64,000 nucleotides of DNA, taken from NCBI GenBank assembly GCA_014359885.1, contig JACIYN010000018.1, positions 124,001 to 188,000 on the forward strand, given 5' to 3'. Both the position numbers and the translations under genes were made by a program. The notes beneath the pieces were generated by a model that was not told the origin of the DNA, did not search any database, and was given only the letters and a program-made list of their open reading frames with translations. Numbering within the stretch: the first letter of the stretch is position 1; each line of letters opens with the position of its first letter. Below, one piece after another: positions 58,223 through 64,000 of this stretch. This DNA comes from Desulfacinum sp. (GTDB lineage Bacteria > Desulfobacterota > Syntrophobacteria > Syntrophobacterales > DSM-9756).

Positions 58223-58432
58223 CTATCGCTGGTCTTTGTTGGCAGCCTTTTTTTTGCCCGGACGACAGGATCGGCAGCGCGATTCGGGGCAGTGCTGGCA
58301 AAAATGGCAGTCGGGACAAGGGTGCTTGGACCCGTGGCCGCTCGGCGCGCGGGCGGGTTGATAGACCAGCGGAAAGCCGGCCCGCTCTTCGAAATGGCCC
58401 TTGGGTGTGGGAGGTGGAAACTTTTCGGCCAT
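58223..58432 (-). CDS. Tiny Cys-rich protein (69 aa), unknown
   Basis: A 69-residue frame with AAGGTG 6 nt before its ATG. Its second half has six Cys in the pattern C-x2-C-x2-C-x2-C-x4-C-x2-C (CPDCHFCQHCPESRCRSC) followed by a basic end (GKKKAANKDQR). The N-terminal part is Pro-rich with aromatic residues (FPPPTPKGHFEERAGFPLVYQP). It is divergent from tadA. The regular Cys spacing suggests an Fe-S or zinc protein. Codon bias cannot be judged at this size, so the call rests on the ribosome site and the motif. Confidence 0.6.
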   Translation of the reverse strand: MAEKFPPPTPKGHFEERAGFPLVYQPARAPSGHGSKHPCPDCHFCQHCPESRCRSCRPGKKKAANKDQR

Positions 58433-58539
58433 GGCTGCACCTTTCACAAGGCAAGGTTCCGGCGGATCCTTTGCCCTGGATTAAAAGTAAGACCGTCTTT
58501 ATCCTAAGGAGCCGCAGCGGGGTCGGCAAGGGAGAGTCC

Positions 58540-59031
58540 ATGGCGGGGGAAGAGAAAGACCGCATCGATCTGGATCACCACTATTTCATGGGGCTGGCCT
58601 TGGCGGAGGCGCAGCGGGCCTTTTCCCGGGGGGAGGTGCCGGTGGGGGCCGTCCTGGTGGCCCAATCGGGCGTGGTGCTGGCCCGGGGGCACAACCGGCC
58701 GGTTTCGTCGTGCGATCCCACGGCCCATGCGGAGGTCGTGGTCCTGAGGCGGGCGGCCGCGCTCCTGAGAAACTACCGGCTGCCCGGCACCATCCTGTAC
58801 GTCACCCTGGAGCCCTGCGCCATGTGCCTGGGTGCGGCGATGCACGCACGGGTGGACGCGGTGGTCTTCGGAGCCGCAGATCCCAAGGCCGGAGCCGCCG
58901 GAGGCGTTGTGGACTTGACAAACATCGGCGCTTTCCCGCATAGTATCCGGGCTGTTCGCGGGGTGCGCGAAGACGAATGCGCGCGGCTCGTTTCGCGTTT
59001 TTTTCGGGAACGGCGATCTTTGAAAAGATGA
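58540..59031 (+). CDS. tadA: tRNA-specific adenosine deaminase
   Basis: A 163-residue TadA that deaminates A34 of tRNA to inosine. The zinc/catalytic motifs are HAE (His63, Glu65) and PCAMC (Cys93, Cys96), with VPVGAVLV and GHNRP before them. ATG 58540 has GGGAG. It is directly followed by two tRNA-Ser genes and dnaX-ebfC-recR, an arrangement also known from Bacillus near the origin. Confidence 0.95.
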   Translation: MAGEEKDRIDLDHHYFMGLALAEAQRAFSRGEVPVGAVLVAQSGVVLARGHNRPVSSCDPTAHAEVVVLRRAAALLRNYRLPGTILYVTLEPCAMCLGAAMHARVDAVVFGAADPKAGAAGGVVDLTNIGAFPHSIRAVRGVREDECARLVSRFFRERRSLKR

Positions 59032-59037
59032 GCCTGC

Positions 59038-59133
59038 GGAGAGGTACCGAAGTGGTCGTAACGGGGTCGACTCGAAATCGACTTGTCCTGTGAAGAGCAG
59101 GGCACGTGGGTTCGAATCCCACCCTCTCCGCCA
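59038..59133 (+). tRNA. tRNA-Ser(CGA)
   Basis: The acceptor arms GGAGAGG and CCTCTCC pair. The T arm is GTGGG-TTCGAAT-CCCAC, the anticodon loop is CTCGAAA with CGA at 59073-59075, and there is a long variable arm as in serine tRNAs. The 3' CCA is encoded. It reads UCG codons. Confidence 0.96.
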
Positions 59134-59165
59134 TTTTGGGCCCATGTTGATTGGCTGCTGATTGC

Positions 59166-59259
59166 GGAGAGATGCCCGAGCTGGCCGAAGGGGCACGACT
59201 GGAAATCGTGTGTACGCCCACAAGGCGTACCGAGGGTTCGAATCCCTCTCTCTCCGCCA
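59166..59259 (+). tRNA. tRNA-Ser(GGA)
   Basis: The acceptor arms GGAGAGA and TCTCTCC pair. The T arm is GAGGG-TTCGAAT-CCCTC, the anticodon GGA is at 59201-59203, and there is a long variable arm with CCA encoded. It reads UCC/UCU codons. It lies 32 bp after tRNA-Ser(CGA). Confidence 0.96.
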
Positions 59260-59278
59260 CCTTCGCATTCTGTCGGCG

Positions 59279-59310
59279 AGCTCCCGAACCGATGGTTCCC
59301 GGGAGCTTTT
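59279..59310 (+). terminator. Terminator after the tRNA-Ser pair
   Basis: AGCTCCC and GGGAGCT arms, with inner AACC/GGTT pairs around GAT, and a TTTTCC tail. It ends the tadA/tRNA unit before dnaX. Confidence 0.7.
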
Positions 59311-59380
59311 CCTTGTTTGGACTCGGCCTGTAACCCGTCGGCGGCTTTGTGCCCCGAATCCACGGAATCTCGTCAAATCC

Positions 59381-61204
59381 ATGTCCTACCTGGTCCTGGC
59401 CCGCAAGTGGCGCCCCCAAACCTTCGATCAAGTGATCGGGCAGCCCCATGTGACCCGCACCCTCCAAAACGCCATCAAGACGGGCCGCATCGCCCATGCG
59501 TACCTCTTTACGGGGGCCCGGGGGGTGGGCAAGACGTCGGTGGCCCGGATCCTTGCCAAGGCCCTCAATTGCGAACGGGGCACGTCGCCCGTGCCGTGCA
59601 ATGAGTGCTCCAATTGCCGGGAGATCTCCCAGGGAAATGCCGTGGACGTGCTGGAAATCGACGGGGCGTCCAATCGGGGCATCGACAGCATTCGGGACCT
59701 GCGCGATACGGTCCGCTACCGGCCGGCCAAGAGCCCCTATAAGATCTACATCATCGACGAAGTGCACATGCTCACCACGGAAGCCTTCAATGCGCTTCTA
59801 AAGACCCTGGAGGAGCCGCCGGCCCATGTGCTCTTCATCTTCGCCACCACGGAGCCCCACAAGATCCCCGGCACCATTCTGAGCCGCTGCCAGCGCTACG
59901 ATTTCCGGCGCATCCCCACCCGCGAGATCCTTGCCCACCTGTCCCGGATCGCCGCGGAGGAAGGGGTAGGCTTTTCCGAATCCGTCTTGTTCGCCGTGGC
60001 CCGGGAGGCCGACGGCAGCATGCGCGATGCCCAGAGCCTCATGGAGCAGCTTCTCGCCTTCCGGGGCGAAGATCTGGACGACCGCGAAGTGCTGGATCTT
60101 CTGGGCGTGGTGGATCGGGAAACCGTCCGGGAGGCGGCCCGGGCGGTTTTGGATCGGGATGTGAGGAAGTGTCTGGATCTGGTGGACCGCCTCCATGGGC
60201 GAGGCATCGACCTGCGGCGGTTCTGCCAGCGGCTGTGCGAATACTTCCGGGACCTCATGGTGCTGAGCTTCGGAGAAGCCCGGGGCGGCTCCTGGTTGGA
60301 TCTTCCCCGGGAGGAGCGCCGGGGGCTGGAGGCCTTGGTGTCCCGCACGTCCGGAGAGGAACTCTTTTCCTACTTCCAGATGCTGGTGGCGGGCGAAGAG
60401 GAGATCCGCCGTTCCAGCCTGCCGCGGGTGGCCCTGGAAATGCTGCTTCTTCGACTGGCCACCCTGCCCCGCCTGGAATCCCTCGACTCCGTGCTGGAAA
60501 GGCTGGAGACGCTGGTCTCGGGGGCGGCGCCCACGGAAACGGCCGAAAGGCGGATCCGGTTCAGGGCGGAAGATCGGCGGGATATGGCACCTCCTCCTGC
60601 ACCGGAGCCTGTGTCCCCTTCCCATGAGCCTTCGAAGCACCCGGCGGATCTTGCGGGCCGGAAGCCGGAGATCCCCGAAGCGGTCCCTCCCCCTCTTCCT
60701 CCGGAAGAAGACGAACCGGAAGGCCCTCAGGTCGAGGAAAACGATAGTGGCGAAGACGGCGCCCTTTCGTCGGCCGCCGGGATGGCCGAGATGCTGGGGG
60801 TTTCGGCGGTGGTGGACGACTGGGAGGGCTTTTGCCGGTGGGTGGCCGGGCGGGACCAGATCATGGGGGCCAAGCTCGGACAGAGCGCGGCGGTCGAGGA
60901 CCCGGCGGGCGTCTTGGCGATCCATGTTTTGGAAGTCTATGAGGCCAGCGTCCAAAACGGGGACACCGAACGGACCCTGCGGGAACATCTTTCCCATTAT
61001 TTTCGTGGGAAAAAGGCCGCCTTTCCGATAAGGTTTTCCGTGAAGAAGGCGGCTATCCGAAAGCCTACCGAAACCGGTCCGCGCAGCGCCAGCCCCACGC
61101 GTCTGGCCCTCAACCATCCGGCGGTGCAGCAGGCCATCGAAGTGCTGGGCGGGGAATTGGTGGAGATCCGCCCGTTGACATCCAAGAAGAAAAAGAACGG
61201 CTGA
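59381..61204 (+). CDS. dnaX: DNA polymerase III subunits gamma/tau
   Basis: A 607-residue DnaX clamp-loader ATPase. Walker A is GARGVGKTSVAR, the zinc Cys set is CNECSNC plus an upstream Cys, Walker B and sensor are YIIDEVHMLTTEAFNALLKTLEEPP, and SRC is in ILSRCQRYDF. A Pro/Glu-rich linker (about 390-450) and a C-terminal tau-like part follow. The open frame runs upstream through both tRNA genes, but MSYLVLARKWRPQTF is the family start. The ribosome site is weak. No internal frameshift site for a gamma product was seen. Confidence 0.95.
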   Translation: MSYLVLARKWRPQTFDQVIGQPHVTRTLQNAIKTGRIAHAYLFTGARGVGKTSVARILAKALNCERGTSPVPCNECSNCREISQGNAVDVLEIDGASNRGIDSIRDLRDTVRYRPAKSPYKIYIIDEVHMLTTEAFNALLKTLEEPPAHVLFIFATTEPHKIPGTILSRCQRYDFRRIPTREILAHLSRIAAEEGVGFSESVLFAVAREADGSMRDAQSLMEQLLAFRGEDLDDREVLDLLGVVDRETVREAARAVLDRDVRKCLDLVDRLHGRGIDLRRFCQRLCEYFRDLMVLSFGEARGGSWLDLPREERRGLEALVSRTSGEELFSYFQMLVAGEEEIRRSSLPRVALEMLLLRLATLPRLESLDSVLERLETLVSGAAPTETAERRIRFRAEDRRDMAPPPAPEPVSPSHEPSKHPADLAGRKPEIPEAVPPPLPPEEDEPEGPQVEENDSGEDGALSSAAGMAEMLGVSAVVDDWEGFCRWVAGRDQIMGAKLGQSAAVEDPAGVLAIHVLEVYEASVQNGDTERTLREHLSHYFRGKKAAFPIRFSVKKAAIRKPTETGPRSASPTRLALNHPAVQQAIEVLGGELVEIRPLTSKKKKNG

Positions 61205-61280
61205 GACCCTGCGGCCGGGCCGATCCGAAGACCGGATCGGCAACGGTCGGGACGGGATCGGCGCAAAAGAGGAGGAACGG

Positions 61281-61607
61281 ATGCCCAAAGGATTCAATCC
61301 CATGCAGCAGGTGAAGAACCTGCAGAAGAAACTGGCCCAGATGCAGGAAGAGCTGGCGCAGCGCACGGTGGAATCGTCCGCCGGCGGCGGAATGGTGACC
61401 GCCGTGGCCAATGGACGCCAGGAAATCGTCAAGATCACCATCGACCCCCAGGTGGTGGACCCGGACGATGTGGAAATGCTGGAGGATCTGGTCCTTGCCG
61501 CCGTCAATGACGCCCTCAAAAGGGCACAAGAGATGGTGGCCGAGGAGATGGGCAAGCTGGCCGGGGGCCTCAACATCCCCGGCCTCAACATCCCCGGTCT
61601 CTTCTAG
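61281..61607 (+). CDS. ebfC: Nucleoid-associated protein YbaB/EbfC
   Basis: A 108-residue DNA-binding protein with FNPMQQVKNLQKKLAQMQEEL and the central GMVTAVANGRQEIVKITIDPQVVD typical of EbfC. It binds DNA as a dimer and is regularly encoded between dnaX and recR, as here. GAGGAGG precedes the ATG. The tail carries a short repeated LNIPGLNIPG. Confidence 0.95.
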   Translation: MPKGFNPMQQVKNLQKKLAQMQEELAQRTVESSAGGGMVTAVANGRQEIVKITIDPQVVDPDDVEMLEDLVLAAVNDALKRAQEMVAEEMGKLAGGLNIPGLNIPGLF

Positions 61608-61619
61608 GCGGGGGCGGCG

Positions 61620-62228
61620 ATGGTGACCAAAGCCTACCCGCCCACCCTGCGGGAACTCATCCAGCGGCTGAGCAAACTGCCGGGTCTGGGCGAAAAGAGC
61701 GCCTCCCGGATCGCCATGCACCTGCTGCGCGCCCCGGCCGCCGACGCGGAGGCCCTGGCCCAGGCCATCCTGCGCCTCAAAAGAGAGATCCGAATCTGCT
61801 CCCGGTGTTTTCATTTCACCGACGGGGATCTGTGTTCCATCTGCGCGGATCCGGCCCGCCAAAACGGGGAAATCTGCGTGGTGGAGACCACCGCGGACCT
61901 CCTGGCTCTCGAGGAATCGGGAGCCTTCCAAGGTTCCTACCACGTGCTCCAGGGAGCGCTCGCGCCCCTGGACGGCGTCGGTCCCGACGACATCCGGATC
62001 CGGGAGCTCCTGGAAAGAATCGAGCGGGAAGAGGTCCGTGAGGTGATCCTGGCCACCAATCCCACCAGCGAAGGCGAGGCCACCGCAAGCTACCTCATGA
62101 AACTGCTGGAAGGCCGGCCGGTGCGCGTGACCCGCATCGCCTACGGCATCCCCATGGGGGGCGATCTCAAATACATCGACAAGGTCACGTTGGAACGTGC
62201 CCTCCAGGGCCGCCGACAAGTGCATTAA
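61620..62228 (+). CDS. recR: Recombination protein RecR
   Basis: A 202-residue RecR acting with RecF/RecO in gap repair. It has LSKLPGLGEKSASRIAMHLL (helix-hairpin-helix), a zinc finger (CSRCFHFTDGDLCSIC) and a Toprim domain (ICVVETTADLLALEESGAF, ILATNPTSEGEATASYL). The fourth zinc ligand is uncertain by eye. It starts 12 bp after ebfC with a weak GGGGGCGG site. Its stop codon lies inside a perfect palindrome upstream of the por operon. Confidence 0.95.
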   Translation: MVTKAYPPTLRELIQRLSKLPGLGEKSASRIAMHLLRAPAADAEALAQAILRLKREIRICSRCFHFTDGDLCSICADPARQNGEICVVETTADLLALEESGAFQGSYHVLQGALAPLDGVGPDDIRIRELLERIEREEVREVILATNPTSEGEATASYLMKLLEGRPVRVTRIAYGIPMGGDLKYIDKVTLERALQGRRQVH

Positions 62229-62234
62229 TGCACT
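62219..62234. promoter_or_regulatory. Perfect 16-bp palindrome upstream of the por promoter
   Basis: AGTGCATTAATGCACT is an exact inverted repeat that ends 8 bp before the -35 element and overlaps the recR stop. It is a good candidate operator for an activator or repressor of the oxidoreductase operon. The regulator is unknown. Confidence 0.5.
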
Positions 62235-62241
62235 AAATGCC

Positions 62242-62270
62242 TTGACCCCCTGTGCGGGCCTCGTTATATA
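62242..62270 (+). promoter_or_regulatory. Sigma-70 promoter of the por-type operon
   Basis: TTGACC, 17-bp spacer, TATATA. The start would be near 62277, leaving a leader of about 120 nt before the first gene. Confidence 0.65.
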
Positions 62271-62400
62271 TCGGCAACTTCACCGGGCCGTGCATCCTGG
62301 GCGGAGCCGGAGACAACGGCGTCTCATCCGCCCTTTGTCCATAGGAACCTGCCGTTCGAAGCGGTCCTGCCCGTAAACAGTAAAAAGATGGAGTTCACCC

Positions 62401-62949
62401 ATGGTTGAGATTCGTTTTCACGGTCGAGGTGGACAGGGCGGCGTGACCTCCGCGGAGCTCACGGCCCTGGCCGCCATCGAGGAGGGCAAGTACGCCCAGG
62501 CGTTTCCCAGTTTCGGCCCGGAGCGGCGCGGGGCTCCGGTCATGGCCTTCGTGCGCGTGAGCGACCAGCAGATCCGGACCCGGGAAAAGGTCTACACTCC
62601 CAACATCGTGGTGGTGCTGGATCCCACGCTGCTGACCATCGTGGACGTGCAGGCCGGCGTGCCGGACGACGGCATCATTGTGGTCAACACCAAGCTAAGC
62701 GCCGAGGAGCTGCGGAAAGCCACCGGCATCACCCGGCGCCTGGCCGTGGTGGACGCCAGCACCATCGCCATCGAAACCTTGCGGGTGCCCATCACCAACA
62801 CCACCATGCTGGGGGCGCTCATCAAGGCGACGGGGATCATCTCCGTGGATGCACTCCGGGGGCCCGTACAGAAGCGGTTCGGCCCCATCGCGGAAAAGAA
62901 CCTGCAGGCCTGCCTGCGGGCCTTCGAAGAAACGGTTGTGGAGGGATAG
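62401..62949 (+). CDS. porC: 2-oxoacid:ferredoxin oxidoreductase, gamma subunit
   Basis: A 182-residue gamma subunit, IRFHGRGGQGGVTSAELTALAA at the N-terminus with the glycine-rich motif, then AFPSFGPERRGAPVMAFVRVS. It is part of a four-subunit enzyme oxidising pyruvate (or a related 2-oxoacid) to acetyl-CoA with ferredoxin. The order gamma-delta-alpha is that of por operons. The substrate cannot be fixed from this part alone. It is the first gene behind the 62242 promoter. Confidence 0.93.
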   Translation: MVEIRFHGRGGQGGVTSAELTALAAIEEGKYAQAFPSFGPERRGAPVMAFVRVSDQQIRTREKVYTPNIVVVLDPTLLTIVDVQAGVPDDGIIVVNTKLSAEELRKATGITRRLAVVDASTIAIETLRVPITNTTMLGALIKATGIISVDALRGPVQKRFGPIAEKNLQACLRAFEETVVEG

Positions 62950-62951
62950 CG

Positions 62952-63245
62952 GTGGCCAAGGAAACAGGGATTGTCAGCTGGAAGGAACTGGCGCTGGGAT
63001 GCACCTTGACGGAACCCGGCAGCGCTGCGCAGCTCAAGACCGGAGACTGGCGCTCCATGCGGCCGGTGACCGACTTCGAGCTCTGCAACAAGTGCGGCCA
63101 GTGTTACATCTTTTGCCCGGACATGGTCTATACCCGGAACGAGGAGGGCTACTTCGAAGCCAACTATTACTACTGCAAAGGCTGCGGGATCTGCGCCCGG
63201 GAATGCCCCAAGGACGCCATCCAGATGGTAGAGGAGGGAGACTAA
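62952..63245 (+). CDS. porD: 2-oxoacid:ferredoxin oxidoreductase, delta (ferredoxin) subunit
   Basis: A 97-residue subunit with two [4Fe-4S] motifs, CNKCGQCYIFCP and CKGCGICARECP. The start is GTG 62952, two bases after the gamma stop. It moves electrons from the thiamine-diphosphate site to ferredoxin. It is followed by the alpha subunit after one base. Confidence 0.93.
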   Translation: MAKETGIVSWKELALGCTLTEPGSAAQLKTGDWRSMRPVTDFELCNKCGQCYIFCPDMVYTRNEEGYFEANYYYCKGCGICARECPKDAIQMVEEGD

Positions 63246-63246
63246 G

Positions 63247-64000
63247 ATGGGCAAGCGAGTGGGAATGGAAGTCTCCATCGCGGCGGCTGAGGCGGTCGGC
63301 CTGTGCGATGTGGACGTGATCGCGGCGTATCCCATCACGCCGCAGACGCATATCGTGGAGCACCTTTCCGAACTGGTGGCCGACGGGCATCTGGATGCGG
63401 AATTCATCCCCGTGGAATCCGAACACAGCGCCATGAGCACCTGCGTGGGGTCGGCGGCGGCCGGAGCTCGCACCTTCACCTCCACCGCCTCCCAGGGCTA
63501 CGCCCTCATGGCGGAAATCTGCTACATCGCGTCCAGCATGCGGCTTCCCATCGTCATGGCGGTGGCCAACCGGGCGCTGAGCGCCCCCATCAACATCTGG
63601 AACGACCACTCGGACATGATGATGGCCCGGGACACGGGCTGGATCCAGACGGTGGCCGAAAACGGCCAGGAAGTGGTGGATCTGATCATCCATGCTTTCC
63701 GTGTGGCGGAAGACCACCGGGTGCTGCTGCCGGTCATGGTCAATCTGGACGGCTTCATCCTGAGCCACATGATCGAGCCCATCATCCTGCCGGACAAGGA
63801 AGAGGTGGACCGTTATCTTCCGCCCTACAAGCCCAAGATGCGCCTCGATCCTCAAAACCCCATGACCTTCGGGCCCGTGGGCATGCCGGAGGTCTACACG
63901 GAGGCCAAGAAGGCCCAGGACGAGGCCCTGAAGGGATCCAAGGCCGTCATCGTGGAGGCCTGGCGGGAATTTGAAAAGCAGTTCGGCCGTTCCTACAGGC
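63247..64000 (+). CDS. porA: 2-oxoacid:ferredoxin oxidoreductase, alpha subunit (5' part)
   Basis: The first 251 residues of an alpha subunit; it runs off the window. It contains the domain I motif YPITPQTHIVE, FIPVESEHSAMSTCVGSAAAGARTFTSTASQGYALMAE and the region MRLPIVMAVANRALSAPINIWNDHSDMM. These residues resemble pyruvate-type enzymes (PorA). The beta subunit with the thiamine site is expected just downstream. Confidence 0.93.
   Translation, partial: MGKRVGMEVSIAAAEAVGLCDVDVIAAYPITPQTHIVEHLSELVADGHLDAEFIPVESEHSAMSTCVGSAAAGARTFTSTASQGYALMAEICYIASSMRLPIVMAVANRALSAPINIWNDHSDMMMARDTGWIQTVAENGQEVVDLIIHAFRVAEDHRVLLPVMVNLDGFILSHMIEPIILPDKEEVDRYLPPYKPKMRLDPQNPMTFGPVGMPEVYTEAKKAQDEALKGSKAVIVEAWREFEKQFGRSYR

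Noticed and set aside
59134-59380. SRP (4.5S) RNA near dnaX as in Bacillus
   Set aside because: The gaps hold only a tRNA and a terminator hairpin; no SRP Alu or domain IV GGAA-tetraloop signature was seen.
59162-59380. DnaX start upstream within the tRNA-Ser genes
   Set aside because: The frame is open by chance; the family begins at MSYLVLARKWRP and the upstream part is a tRNA and its terminator.
61180-61204. A-rich Lys codons at the dnaX end as a programmed frameshift site
   Set aside because: It lies in the last codons of the full-length product, not near residue 430 where gamma/tau frameshifting occurs, and no stem or ribosome-site stimulator is placed correctly.

Overview
The window looks like a chromosomal piece of a strictly anaerobic, GC-rich deltaproteobacterium, most likely a sulfate-reducing or syntrophic member of the Syntrophobacterales/Desulfacinum type. 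This is inferred from the gene content: Wood-Ljungdahl methyl-branch genes (fhs, folD, metV, metF), a CooC-type nickel ATPase, heterodisulfide-reductase (Hdr) and MvhD electron-transfer modules, a four-subunit 2-oxoacid:ferredoxin oxidoreductase and a probable selenoprotein. No rRNA, CRISPR array, phage or intact insertion sequence was seen.

Layout. 1-3.5 kb: gyrB (3' end outside the window) and dnaN on the minus strand, each with a recognisable sigma-70 promoter. 4.1-6.8 kb: fhs and folD. 6.9-17.6 kb: a minus-strand redox block in transcription order: GcvH-like Cys-repeat protein, hdrC, hdrB, a giant HdrA with an embedded GltD/NfnB-like module, a second HdrA, and mvhD. Divergent from it at 18.1-21.6 kb lie a histidine kinase with an N-terminal dinucleotide-binding-like domain, a sigma-54 activator and an archaemetzincin. 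A near-consensus sigma-54 promoter sits in front of the GcvH-like/hdr operon. 21.7-25.0 kb: a second mvhD read through an in-frame TGA (selenocysteine), metV, metF and cooC. 25.1-27.7 kb: a stand-alone IMP cyclohydrolase domain, purD and purE.

28.1-33.1 kb: tsaC, a MurG fused to a HEAT-like region, mraY and an exported molybdopterin-domain-like protein. 33.1-39.4 kb: two orphan sensor kinases flanking UDP-glucose dehydrogenase. 39.8-45.2 kb: cobalamin adenosyltransferase, CIRCE-groES-groEL, rpoZ, a small helical protein, dnaJ and a zinc-ribbon protein. 45.2-49.8 kb: a four-gene Gld-type ABC transporter operon. 49.8-58.4 kb (minus): queF, a 730-bp repeat hot spot, rmuC, an unknown protein with a KaiC/RecA-like ATPase, an EF-G paralogue, a LysM murein endopeptidase and a tiny Cys-rich protein. 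58.5-64 kb: tadA, two tRNA-Ser genes, dnaX-ebfC-recR, and the start of a por-type operon behind a perfect palindrome and a sigma-70 promoter.

The most distinctive theme is the 7-25 kb region. A redox/NAD-sensing two-component system and sigma-54 appear to control an Hdr electron-bifurcation module next to the methylene-tetrahydrofolate reductase genes. This recalls the MetFV-HdrABC-MvhD arrangement of acetogens, but with a duplicated HdrA, a GltD insertion, a Sec/Cys pair of MvhD proteins and a Cys-repeat GcvH-like partner. Several palindromic intergenic repeat families (REP-like) are scattered through the window, with no transposase to explain them.
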